Positions 25,508-34,119 of a DNA stretch of 64,000 nt are shown piece after piece; position 1 is the stretch's first letter; each line of letters starts with the position of its first letter. Source of the stretch: Pseudosulfitobacter pseudonitzschiae. GTDB taxonomy: Bacteria > Pseudomonadota > Alphaproteobacteria > Rhodobacterales > Rhodobacteraceae. The position numbers and the translations under genes were made by a program. The DNA lies in NCBI RefSeq assembly GCF_900129395.1, contig NZ_FQVP01000010.1, positions 53,946-117,945 on the forward strand, read 5' to 3'. Below the pieces are notes generated by a model. That model saw only the letters and a program-made list of their open reading frames with translations, had not been told where the DNA came from and did no database searches.

Positions 25508-27442
25508 TTGAAACGACTGTTCAACATATTGCTTTACACTTTCCTGGCGGCCTGCGCAGCGGGATTGGCCGTTTCCGGTACCGTCTACTTTCTGCTGCGT
25601 GCCTCCGTTCCCGACTATGACGAGGACTTCAGCGTTGCAGGCATAGATAGCCCGGTCGATATCCTGCGGGATTCTTCAGCCTTACCGCACATCACGGCGG
25701 GGTCCGCCGAGGATGTCTATTTCGCCATCGGCTTCGTTCACGCGCAAGACAGGCTCGGTCAGTTGTTGAGGGCAAGGCGTGCAACGAAAGACCTGTTGCC
25801 ACTGGAGCCGACGACCGAAATTGACTCTTCGACATCCGATGCGCTCGAAGCATACGCCGCCGGTGTCAACGCGTGGCTTGGGCTGGTTTCCGAAGGCGGG
25901 CGCGGCAGGGGCTCACCCGAACTGTTGATCGCTGACGAGAGAATGATAGCGGCCTGGAGACCTGTCGATAGCCTCAGAATAGCCCATGCATTTTTGAGCG
26001 ATCTTCGACCCAAGAGCCGGCAAGAATTGTCAGTCTCGTCAGATTTGCGGGTCCCGTCAGATCGCCCCGCCACACCCGAGTTGTTTGCGACCCCGCCCGA
26101 AGTCAGCCTCAATGCTTGGGCGCTGTCCGGTGACCGAACGGCCACAGGGGCACCAATTCTCGCCGCGGACATCGTTGGCCCTTTGTCGCTCCCCTCTGAA
26201 TGGTACCTGGCGGATCTTCAGCTTCCGACAGGGGCCGCGATTGGCGCCACGTTGCCGGGCGTGCCGTTCGTTGTCATCGGCCGCAACGAGCGCGTCGCAT
26301 GGGCGTTTCGATCAACTTCCCAAAATGCCGTCAGAGAGCCAGAAGCTCCTACAGGCAGGGGTGCTGGCGATTATCTGATGATGCTTGACCGTCTCGCGAG
26401 GTCAACCGATGCGAACAACGCCCTTAGCGGAACCTCCGAAATGTTATCGGCCGGAATGGAGGTTCTAGCGATCGACCGTGAAACCTTGGCCCGCTGGCCC
26501 GAAAGGGAGATCGAGCGCCCTGCATCGTTTCGAGACGCCCGTTTGGCTGTGCTTGATGATCGACAGCTGATATTCTCGGTCGAGGGCGCGATTACGGTTC
26601 AACGCGACACTGTCAGCGCAGCCGCACGCGCCCTTCTTCCTCTGATGGCAAAAGAGCTTTGGTTCGTGAGGTCCGCAAGCGGCATCGAAGAGACCCGCAC
26701 CGAAAGGCTTCGCAACGAAATACTGGACAAGCTTGCGCAATGGAATGGCGACATGGATCGCTATTCACAGGAGCCGCTCGTGTTCTGGGCATGGGTCAGT
26801 GCTTTGCAACGACGCATTCTTCAGGACGAATTTCCGGCGGCGAAAGAGGTTTGGACCAGACCGAATCCCGATTTCCTTTACGCGGTCCTTTCCGGTCGCG
26901 ACAGGAGCGAAGTCTGGTGCGACATCCGCCCTTCCGCACGCACAGAAACCTGCGAAGATCAGGTTCGAGCGGCTCTGGATGATGCCCTCGGCTGGCTGGT
27001 CGACCGCTACGGATCCGATCCCTCCGACTGGTCCTGGGGTGAGGCGCATACTTTGAACATGCAGTGGTCGCCGATCAGACCGGGCGGGATGGTGAGCGAC
27101 TTGTTGTCTCTCGAAGCACCAACGCCGGGCGATCCCTTTACTCTGATGTCGACAGTATTTGCATCTGACGATGATCGGCCATTTGTCTCCGATGCGGGCA
27201 CCAACCTTCAGGCGGTCATGTCGCTTTCGGACGAAAGCGGTTCCTATTTCATCACGCCCGCCGGTCAGTCCGGGCACCCTCTCTCAAGGTTCTACGAAAA
27301 CCTCTTTCCGAAGTGGATGCAGGGTGAATACATAATGATGAGCACGGATCTGTCCTTGGCCCGCGGTGGCGCCGCAGGAACATCTCGACTGTCACCCAAA
27401 TCAGAGGACAGCTCGAGTACGAAAGAGGATAGGAGCCAATGA
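25508..27442 (+). CDS. Penicillin-acylase-like Ntn hydrolase
   Basis: A 644-residue exported or anchored protein (first helix LLYTFLAACAAGLAVSGTVY). Penicillin amidase family pattern: DILRDSSALPHITAGSAEDV, FAIGFVHAQDRLGQLLRARR, then the putative cleavage/catalytic region EVSLNAWALSGDRTATGAP. Family members mature into two chains and use the N-terminal Ser of the second chain; normally Ser-Asn follows, here Ser-Leu-Asn. C-terminal SWGEAHTLNMQWSP fits the family. The substrate could be an N-acyl amide such as acyl-homoserine lactone or acylated peptide. The start is a TTG with a weak ribosome-binding site. Confidence 0.82.
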   Translation: MKRLFNILLYTFLAACAAGLAVSGTVYFLLRASVPDYDEDFSVAGIDSPVDILRDSSALPHITAGSAEDVYFAIGFVHAQDRLGQLLRARRATKDLLPLEPTTEIDSSTSDALEAYAAGVNAWLGLVSEGGRGRGSPELLIADERMIAAWRPVDSLRIAHAFLSDLRPKSRQELSVSSDLRVPSDRPATPELFATPPEVSLNAWALSGDRTATGAPILAADIVGPLSLPSEWYLADLQLPTGAAIGATLPGVPFVVIGRNERVAWAFRSTSQNAVREPEAPTGRGAGDYLMMLDRLARSTDANNALSGTSEMLSAGMEVLAIDRETLARWPEREIERPASFRDARLAVLDDRQLIFSVEGAITVQRDTVSAAARALLPLMAKELWFVRSASGIEETRTERLRNEILDKLAQWNGDMDRYSQEPLVFWAWVSALQRRILQDEFPAAKEVWTRPNPDFLYAVLSGRDRSEVWCDIRPSARTETCEDQVRAALDDALGWLVDRYGSDPSDWSWGEAHTLNMQWSPIRPGGMVSDLLSLEAPTPGDPFTLMSTVFASDDDRPFVSDAGTNLQAVMSLSDESGSYFITPAGQSGHPLSRFYENLFPKWMQGEYIMMSTDLSLARGGAAGTSRLSPKSEDSSSTKEDRSQ

Positions 27443-28434
27443 TCACGTATCTCATCCACTACGATCCGTTTGGCTATGCGATTTCACCGGTGTCGTTTGT
27501 TTCCGTCGGATTGGCCGCATGGCTCTACATGCGCGGCCTCGCGGGATCCTCTCGCATTCTCGGAAGGATTACTGTCTGGCGACAGGTTCAGTTCTTCACC
27601 GGCATTGCCTGCCTCCTCGTCGCCACGAACGTGCCCCTGGCCCCGTTGGGACACAGTCTCTTCTCCCTGCACCAGGTGGAGCATCTTCTTCTCCGCCTTG
27701 CCGGACCGCTGCTTTTCGCGGTGTCCCAACCATGGCGCATACTGCAAGCTGGTCTGGCAAGAGAATGGCGACGGCACCTCAATGCGCTTGGCAATCGTGG
27801 CATCGTGCGGTTCATGGCGCATCCCGCGATCGCCACTGCCTTGCTTGTTGCCGCGCTATACGTTTGGCAGGTTCCTGTCCTTTACGGACTTGCGCAGCGC
27901 GTTGCGGCGATCGAGATGCTCGCGCACCTGTCGATGGTGTTGGCAGGGATCTGGTATTTCGGCATGCTGTTCGACCCTAGGGATCCGCCTGATGGTGCGC
28001 GGCGAGGGGCGCGGCTGATATCCGGTTTTGTAGTGATCGTTTCGAATATTTTTCTGGGCGCCCTCACGACGCTAAAAGAGGTAGGTCTCTATGCGTCCTA
28101 CCAAACGGCAAGGAACAGTAGCGGACTTAGCGCCTTGGCTGACGAGACGATCGGTGGCTACACAATCTGGGTCCCGTCCTCGATGGTTTTGATTGCGGCA
28201 ATTATCCTTGTGCTGAACGGCTGGAACGCGGCGGAAGTGCGCCGATGGAACACCCGATACGAGTTGATGCGGGGTTCGAATGCGGCGGCGCTCGAGTTTC
28301 CGGAAACCGCCGCGGAGTTGCGTCTGAAAGTGAAAAAGCCAAATCGCGACATGGGCCGAACACTAGCTCTGGGCGCATTCGCCATGTTCTCGATTGTCAT
28401 GATCACGCTGGTGACGATCGTCTACGCGCTCTGA
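27439..28434 (+). CDS. CtaG-type cytochrome oxidase assembly membrane protein
   Basis: A 331-residue protein with seven to nine helices of the caa3/CtaG family. Conserved His-rich segments: LFSLHQVEHLLLRLAGPL, FMAHPAIATALLV, EMLAHLSMVLAGIWYFGMLF. Members help copper insertion into haem-copper oxidases. It overlaps the acylase gene by four bases and closes the directon that began with SCO, so the operon starts and ends with oxidase copper-assembly functions. Confidence 0.87.
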   Translation: MITYLIHYDPFGYAISPVSFVSVGLAAWLYMRGLAGSSRILGRITVWRQVQFFTGIACLLVATNVPLAPLGHSLFSLHQVEHLLLRLAGPLLFAVSQPWRILQAGLAREWRRHLNALGNRGIVRFMAHPAIATALLVAALYVWQVPVLYGLAQRVAAIEMLAHLSMVLAGIWYFGMLFDPRDPPDGARRGARLISGFVVIVSNIFLGALTTLKEVGLYASYQTARNSSGLSALADETIGGYTIWVPSSMVLIAAIILVLNGWNAAEVRRWNTRYELMRGSNAAALEFPETAAELRLKVKKPNRDMGRTLALGAFAMFSIVMITLVTIVYAL

Positions 28435-28681
28435 ACGATCGACAAAAATTCAGGGTAGCGCCCACGGCATGTCCCAACGACCGGAAACTTCGGCCAGCAG
28501 TCAGTCGTAAAGAGAGGATTAGGTACGCACCACCTCCGGCTTACCTGGGTACTAAAGACCCAATCGGCTTTTAGCGCCAGAGTTCGGAGTCAGCATACAA
28601 GCCTCGTCCCGGACTTTGACCGCTGGCCTCGCTTCCCTGGTCGTTGTGACCTCATCACTATCGCGAGAGCCCGCTGAGGCG

Positions 28682-29152
28682 CTATTCATGCCTCCAGGAT
28701 TGCTTCAGCGCTTGTCCGAAAGCCTCCAGCGTTGTTTTGCTGACGTGATGCTCGATCCCTTCCGCATCGCGTTCCGCGGTTTCTTCGTCGATCCCGAGGC
28801 TGCAAAGAAACGCAACGACGATCCGGTGGCGCTGTCGACAGGCCTCCGCCAGCTCCTGGCCAGAATCGGTGAGGAATATCGCGCGGTATGGCTCCCTCCG
28901 AACAAGGCCAGCGGCCTTGAGCCGCGAAATGTTCTTCGTCACGGTTGGCGGTTTCACGCCAAGTCGTTCTGCAATCTCGACCGGTCTGGCCTCTCCGCGC
29001 GTCTCGATGAGTTCCGCGATCAACTCGACGTAGTCCTCCGCCATTTCGCTCTCATGCGCCTGACGCACGGTCGCAAACCCCTCGGCCTGTGCTTCGGGAG
29101 CTCTGTCGACAGTTTCAAACGGTTCACGCCCATGTGATTGCAGCTTTGTCAT
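28682..29152 (-). CDS. mntR: DtxR/MntR-family metal-dependent repressor
   Basis: A 156-residue protein. DNA-binding winged helix (DYVELIAELIETRGEARPVE then ERLGVKPPTVTKNISRLKAA), metal and dimer region with EGIEHHVSK at the end. No SH3 domain, so MntR-like length. The start is placed at 29152; the frame is open to 29188. MntR with Mn(II) represses uptake genes. It diverges from the peroxidase/ABC operon across a 90-bp region holding a perfect inverted repeat. Confidence 0.9.
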   Translation of the reverse strand: MTKLQSHGREPFETVDRAPEAQAEGFATVRQAHESEMAEDYVELIAELIETRGEARPVEIAERLGVKPPTVTKNISRLKAAGLVRREPYRAIFLTDSGQELAEACRQRHRIVVAFLCSLGIDEETAERDAEGIEHHVSKTTLEAFGQALKQSWRHE

Positions 29153-29208
29153 ACTTGGGACTTTGCAGCGAAACAGCGGGATTGACAACTTGTTTGCTGA
29201 GGGTAGAT

Positions 29209-29228
29209 AAGTTAGCCATGTCTAACTT
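29209..29228. promoter_or_regulatory. Putative MntR operator
   Basis: Perfect inverted repeat AAGTTAG-CCATGT-CTAACTT, 16 bp before the start of the peroxidase-like gene and within its likely promoter. A TTGACA-like -35 stands at 29192. Position and symmetry fit a DtxR/MntR-family site. Confidence 0.65.
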
Positions 29229-29243
29229 TTGTCTCTGGAGGTT

Positions 29244-31127
29244 ATGGTGATACGAAATTTCCTGGGAGTGCTGCTCGCCACGTTGGCCAGTGTGCTCGTC
29301 CTGTCCGGACCTGCGGCCGCAACACCTGCTAAGGAGACCCCCTGGCTTCCCGAGGCGGGGGCCTACCGGCTGACGCTCTTTCTTGGAAATCTCGAGCCGT
29401 TGCCCTGGGATGATATTGAGACCGCCTGGAGGGAACCCTACCGGGGTTCGGAATTCTCCATCGGTGCCCTGGCGTGGCTGGATCGCGAAAGCGACATTGA
29501 CGCTGCCCAGCTTCTGAACGCGATCACGCATGAAGACCGGCAGGCGGTCTTTGCAGAGGCGACGCGGCTCATAGCGCTCAGGATCGAAGAGGAACTGAAC
29601 CGGGCTGTTGCGGCCGAAGACCCGGCGCATGCGCAGCAGGCCGTGCGGACAGCTCGGGAACTCTATCGCGCGTTTGCGGACGGTATCGCCACCGCCGAGC
29701 CTGATGTTGCGCGGCAGATCGGCCTTGCCTGGCTGGAGTTGAACAGCAGTACGGGTTCCGCAGGGGTCCTGGGCGCGGGCGTCACATCCGCTGACCGCGA
29801 CACGATGGCAGCCGCGCGCAGGGTCATCTCCGGTTACATTGCGGAGAACTACCTCATTGCCGATTTTGCTCCTCGCCAGACACTGAGCGCCTTGCCGGAA
29901 ACTGCGATACTCAGCGGTCGCGCCATCGAGGTGCCGCCAAGCCTGCCGCCCGGCTCCGACATATTCGACCAGGATCCGTTGCCTCGGCTTGTTCTCAATT
30001 TCGAGGAACAGGGCATTGACGAGACCGATCTGCCGCTCGTGGCCTACGGCGACATGCTGTTCGACAGCGCGCAAATCTTCGGAAGCCCGGCGCGCGATCT
30101 CGGTCTCGCCTGCTCGACCTGTCACAACCGTTCGGACGTCAACCAACGGCTGTTCATTCCGGGTGCCAGTCACCAGCCGGGCGCGATCGACGTCGACGGC
30201 GCCTTTTTCAACCCAATCTTCAACGACCGGCGTAGCGACCCGCTCGACATCCCGAGCCTTCGCGGCTTGCGTTTCACCGGGCCCTATGGCCGCGACGGTC
30301 GTTTTGCCTCCCTGCGCGACTTCACCCGCAACGTTGTCGTCAACGAGTTCGGCGGCGCGGAGCCGACGCCTTTCATGATGGACGCGCTGGTCGCCTACAT
30401 GCTCGAGTTCGACTTCCTACCCAACTCCATGCTGACACCGGACGGCCAACTGACCGAGTCGGCCCCAGAGGCCGCGCAACGCGGCGAAGCGATCTTCAAC
30501 ACGCCCTTCGCGGGACTCGGCGACCGCTCCTGTGCCAGTTGCCATATGCCGGACGCCAACTTCCTGGACCGACAGGCGCACGACATCGGCTCCGTTGCGC
30601 CGGCCTATGAAGGCGCCCGTGCTGGTGCGCTGGACACCCCCACCCTGCTCGGCACCGCCTATACCGCGCCCTATTTCCATGACGGATCGCTGCCGACCCT
30701 GGCGGCTGTCGTAGACTGGTTCGACGAGACGAAGACGCTCGGGCTGACCGAAGCGGAACGAACTGATCTGACCGCCTATCTGCAGACCGTGGGCGCGGCG
30801 GACGAGCCCTATGAAGCTTTCGATGCCGAGAACACCGCCTTCGGACTGGCATTCGCCGAACTGACGACCTTCGCCTCGACAATCGACACGCTGCTGCCGC
30901 GGCGCGATGTGCGGCACATCTTGCTCTTGACCGACACCGTGGCTGCGGACCTGTCGGCTGACGCCAGCACCATGTCGAACCTCGCCGCACGGCCTGACGT
31001 CTACGCGCTGGCCGAGAAGCTGGCCGAGGTCGGCACCGCCGTGCGTGACGGCGACTGGGCAGCCGCCGAAGCAAGCTGGAGCGCGTTCCAGACCGAGGCC
31101 GATACAATCGAAGCGAGGGCCTTCTGA
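29244..31127 (+). CDS. Di-haem cytochrome c peroxidase-like protein
   Basis: About 627 residues: signal peptide, a 200-residue helical N-terminal region, then a CcpA/MauG-type part with two haem sites, LACSTCHNRSD (near 289) and CASCHMPDANF (near 430), and the linking block IPSLRGLRFTGPYGRDGRFA. Homologs reduce peroxide or oxidise protein side chains in the periplasm. GGAGG lies two bases before the ATG (29244) and five before a GTG (29247), so the GTG may be the real start. Its end overlaps the substrate-binding protein gene. Maturation of its haems would use the Ccm machinery. Confidence 0.88.
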   Translation: MVIRNFLGVLLATLASVLVLSGPAAATPAKETPWLPEAGAYRLTLFLGNLEPLPWDDIETAWREPYRGSEFSIGALAWLDRESDIDAAQLLNAITHEDRQAVFAEATRLIALRIEEELNRAVAAEDPAHAQQAVRTARELYRAFADGIATAEPDVARQIGLAWLELNSSTGSAGVLGAGVTSADRDTMAAARRVISGYIAENYLIADFAPRQTLSALPETAILSGRAIEVPPSLPPGSDIFDQDPLPRLVLNFEEQGIDETDLPLVAYGDMLFDSAQIFGSPARDLGLACSTCHNRSDVNQRLFIPGASHQPGAIDVDGAFFNPIFNDRRSDPLDIPSLRGLRFTGPYGRDGRFASLRDFTRNVVVNEFGGAEPTPFMMDALVAYMLEFDFLPNSMLTPDGQLTESAPEAAQRGEAIFNTPFAGLGDRSCASCHMPDANFLDRQAHDIGSVAPAYEGARAGALDTPTLLGTAYTAPYFHDGSLPTLAAVVDWFDETKTLGLTEAERTDLTAYLQTVGAADEPYEAFDAENTAFGLAFAELTTFASTIDTLLPRRDVRHILLLTDTVAADLSADASTMSNLAARPDVYALAEKLAEVGTAVRDGDWAAAEASWSAFQTEADTIEARAF

Positions 31128-32002
31128 TGGCGATGCACGTGAACCGCAGAACGGCCCTGCTTCTGGCCAGCGCGAGCGCTATGTCTCTGGCGACCCCGCT
31201 CGCCGCGCAGGACGTCAGGTTGCGGCTAGCCTTCATCCCGCAAGAGAACCCGGAAAAGCTGCTGGGCGATATCGAGGCCATCACCGGCTGGCTGACCAGT
31301 GAGGTCGGCGTCCCCGTCGAAGGGTTCGTCACCATCGACCACGCCGCCGCGGTCGAGGCTCTGAGAAACGGCGATGCAGATATTTCCTTCATGGGCGCCC
31401 TGCCCTTCGTTCTGGCCGAGGCCGAGATCGGTGCCGTGCCGCTTCTGTCCGAGGTCTACCGCGACGCGCCGAGTTACACGGGCCGCATCTTCGTGCGCCG
31501 CGACAGCGGCATCGGCTCGCTCGCCGACCTGCGCGGGCGTAACATTGCCTTCGCTGATCCAATCTCGGAATCGGGCTATCTCTATCCGCTCGCCGAATTC
31601 GTTAAGGCCGGGCTGATCGAAGGCCCCACCGCGGCGGATGCGTTCTTCGGCCGCGTCTTCTTCGCGGGCGGCTACCAGCAGGCGATGCAAGCGATGGCCG
31701 AGGGTCTGGTCGATGCCGCAGGCGCCAGCCAATACGCCGATCTGCTTCTGACGCCGCGGCAGCAGGCAGAAGTAACCTGGATCGTGGAAAGCGAGCCAAT
31801 CCCGAGTCACCTCGTGATCGCACGCCCGGGGCTCGACGCCGGCCTTCAGGACCGGTTCATCGACGCGATGCTGCGGCTCAACGCACCAGAGAACCGCAAA
31901 AAGCTGCGCTATCTCTACGGCCCGGACGGCTATGTCAGGTCCGACTCCGCCGCCTACGACGGCGTGCGCGACATGGCGCGCCGATACGGGCTGTTGGAAT
32001 GA
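31127..32002 (+). CDS. PhnD-like ABC substrate-binding protein
   Basis: A 291-residue exported protein with signal peptide ending at PLAAQD and the PhnD pattern: LAFIPQENPEKLLGDIEAIT, FVTIDHAAAVEALRNGDADI, SFMGALPFV, DLRGRNIAFADPISESGYLY. PhnD proteins bind phosphonate, phosphite or hypophosphite. Here the neighbourhood (MntR, peroxidase) hints at a metal-related or oxyanion substrate instead. It overlaps the peroxidase-like gene by one base (TGATG) and the ATPase gene as ATGA. Confidence 0.88.
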   Translation: MAMHVNRRTALLLASASAMSLATPLAAQDVRLRLAFIPQENPEKLLGDIEAITGWLTSEVGVPVEGFVTIDHAAAVEALRNGDADISFMGALPFVLAEAEIGAVPLLSEVYRDAPSYTGRIFVRRDSGIGSLADLRGRNIAFADPISESGYLYPLAEFVKAGLIEGPTAADAFFGRVFFAGGYQQAMQAMAEGLVDAAGASQYADLLLTPRQQAEVTWIVESEPIPSHLVIARPGLDAGLQDRFIDAMLRLNAPENRKKLRYLYGPDGYVRSDSAAYDGVRDMARRYGLLE

Positions 32003-32781
32003 GCATTGCCGCCCAAATCGACGACCTGAGCTTTACCCATCCGGGAACGGACCTCCCGGCGCTGGAACGGGTTTCGCTTACGATTCCGGCGGGTGAAAGC
32101 GTCGCTTTGCTGGGCCCATCCGGGGCAGGGAAAACGACCCTGCTGGCACTGCTCGACGGCCGGCTCCGGGGCTGGAGCGGGCGGGTATCGGTTCTGGGGG
32201 CACCGCTCGATCCCGACCAGCCGCCGCCGCGTGTGCGCCGTCCGGATAGCGGTTTCGTGTTTCAGGAGTTTGCGTTGGTCGAACGCTCCACGGTTCTGCG
32301 CAACGTCCTCAATGGTCGCCTGGGACGCATGCCCCCCCTACGGGCCCTGCTGGGATCACCAACCGCGCATGATCTGGAGATTGCGCGCGCAGCCCTTGCC
32401 GATTGCGGCATTGGTGATCTCGCCGGGCGCCGGGTCGACAGTCTCAGCGGCGGTCAGCGGCAGCGTGTGGCCATCGCGCGCTGTCTGGCCCAGGAACCGC
32501 GTCTGATCCTCGCCGATGAGCCGGTGAGCAGTCTCGACCCCGCCCGCGCCGGCGAAATCCTCTCGCTGCTGACCGGGGCGGCGCGGGCGCGCGGAGCGAC
32601 GGCGCTGTTTTCCTCGCACCAGCCTGACCTGGCGCGGCGTTTCGCGCAGCGTATCATCGGCATTCGCGGCGGGCGGATCGTCTTTGACGTGCCGACCCCC
32701 GAGTTGAACGAGGCTGCAACAGCGGATCTCTACAGGGAGACAGAACCAATGCCCGGTACCGGCCTCCGGGCGGTGTCCTGA
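31999..32781 (+). CDS. PhnC-like ABC transporter ATPase
   Basis: A 260-residue ABC ATPase. Walker A LGPSGAGKTTLLALL, Q-loop FVFQEFALVERSTVL, signature SLSGGQRQRVAIARCL, Walker B LILADEPVSSLD, and the H-loop in FSSHQPDLA. The spacing and FALVERSTVLRNVLNGRLG match PhnC. It energises uptake with the binding protein before and the permease after. Confidence 0.93.
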   Translation: MSIAAQIDDLSFTHPGTDLPALERVSLTIPAGESVALLGPSGAGKTTLLALLDGRLRGWSGRVSVLGAPLDPDQPPPRVRRPDSGFVFQEFALVERSTVLRNVLNGRLGRMPPLRALLGSPTAHDLEIARAALADCGIGDLAGRRVDSLSGGQRQRVAIARCLAQEPRLILADEPVSSLDPARAGEILSLLTGAARARGATALFSSHQPDLARRFAQRIIGIRGGRIVFDVPTPELNEAATADLYRETEPMPGTGLRAVS

Positions 32782-33539
32782 TGCGGTTTCGCGAATTCGG
32801 CGGGTACGCGACAAGCGCCCTGATCGCCGGCGCGATCCTGTGGTCCTTCGCCACGGCCAACGTCGAGTTGTCGCGTCTCATGTCCGCCGGTCCGCGGATC
32901 GCCGATTTTCTTGGTCGGATGTTTCCGCCTGACCCGACGGTGATGGCCGAGATCAAGAAGGGCAGCGCGGAAACGCTGAGGATCGCGATCCTCGGCACTC
33001 TCGGCGCGGTGATCCTGTCAATCCCACTCGGCATTCTGGCGTCCGAGACGATGGTAGCGCGTGCAGTTTTTCGGCCGGTTCGAACGCTGCTTGCTTTCAT
33101 CAGGGCGATTCCGCTGATCCTGGTGGCCATGCTCATGGTGGGCGCTGTCGGGCTCGGGCCGCTGCCCGGCATCATCGCGGTCGCGTTTCATGCGACGGGG
33201 ATGCTCGCCAAATTCTATGCCGAGGCGATCGACGGCGTGTCCCGCGCGCCTATCGCCGCACTGGAAAGCGCGGGCGCTGGACCGCTCGTGCGGCTCAGAC
33301 ATGCGATCTGGCCGCAGATGGCACCGGTCGTCGCCCGCGACACGATCTTTCGGTTCGAACTGAACCTGCGCGAGTCGCTGATCCTCGGGATTGTCGGCGC
33401 GGGCGGGATCGGCTTTTACATCCAGACCTACGTGCGCTCTTTCCAGTATGACAAGGCGGCCAGCGTCACGGTTGCCGTCGTCGTCATGGTCATCGCCATT
33501 GAGGCGATCAACGTCGCGATGCGGCGCCGCTTCACCTGA
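32781..33539 (+). CDS. PhnE-like ABC transporter permease
   Basis: A 252-residue inner-membrane permease of about six helices. The cytoplasmic EAA loop appears as AIAALESAGAGPLVRLRHAI, contacting the ATPase; FELNLRESLILGIVGAGGIG is typical of PhnE. It shares one base with the ATPase gene and ends the MntR-linked operon; the next gene is convergent. Confidence 0.92.
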   Translation: MRFREFGGYATSALIAGAILWSFATANVELSRLMSAGPRIADFLGRMFPPDPTVMAEIKKGSAETLRIAILGTLGAVILSIPLGILASETMVARAVFRPVRTLLAFIRAIPLILVAMLMVGAVGLGPLPGIIAVAFHATGMLAKFYAEAIDGVSRAPIAALESAGAGPLVRLRHAIWPQMAPVVARDTIFRFELNLRESLILGIVGAGGIGFYIQTYVRSFQYDKAASVTVAVVVMVIAIEAINVAMRRRFT

Positions 33540-33542
33540 TCC

Positions 33543-34055
33543 TTAGGCGTAAATGTCGATCGGCGTCCCGTCCCTGACCATGGCATAGATTTCCTCGATC
33601 TGGCGGTCAGTGACGGCGATGCAGCCTGCCGTCCAGTCGCGGACATTTATTGGGTCGATCCCCTTGCGCGGTCCGCCGTGGATGAAAATGTCGCCACCGG
33701 GCGACTTTCCTTCAGCCTGCGCCAAAGCGATGTCTGCGGCGTTGGGATATGAGATGCCGATGGAGAGGTGAAAAAGGCTGTCCGGGTTGCGCCGATCAAT
33801 CACGTAGGAGCCCTCCGGCGTACGGCCATCCCCCTCGAACTGCTTGTGACCTTCGGGCGCGAAGCCTAATCCGATGGGATAGGTCCGCAAGACGTCATCC
33901 GTTCCGTCCAGAACCAGAAACCGCTGTGCCTTATACATGCGCAGCCGGGTCACTTCGGGTCCGTTGTACGACCGGAACTTGCTGGCACAGCCTGATAGAA
34001 AGGCAACCAATCCGCCCATCAGAAAGGCACGCCGCGGAAATTTGGTGTTTGTCAC
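33543..34055 (-). CDS. L,D-transpeptidase (YkuD family), lipoprotein-like
   Basis: A 170-residue exported enzyme. The leader NTKFPRRAFLMGGLVAFLSG ends in a lipobox-like LSGC, so it is probably a lipoprotein. Catalytic block: FIHGGPRKG and RDWTAGCIAVTDRQ (Cys near 142). L,D-transpeptidases make 3-3 cross-links or attach proteins to peptidoglycan and are inhibited by copper binding the active Cys. Only four bases separate it from the convergent permease gene. I see no MerR-type site before it. Confidence 0.9.
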   Translation of the reverse strand: MTNTKFPRRAFLMGGLVAFLSGCASKFRSYNGPEVTRLRMYKAQRFLVLDGTDDVLRTYPIGLGFAPEGHKQFEGDGRTPEGSYVIDRRNPDSLFHLSIGISYPNAADIALAQAEGKSPGGDIFIHGGPRKGIDPINVRDWTAGCIAVTDRQIEEIYAMVRDGTPIDIYA

Positions 34056-34119
34056 TGCTCGACGCCCCTTTTTGCGAGGTCTGCTTGATAACAGACGTTA
34101 CTCTACCGAAGACGTCGGA

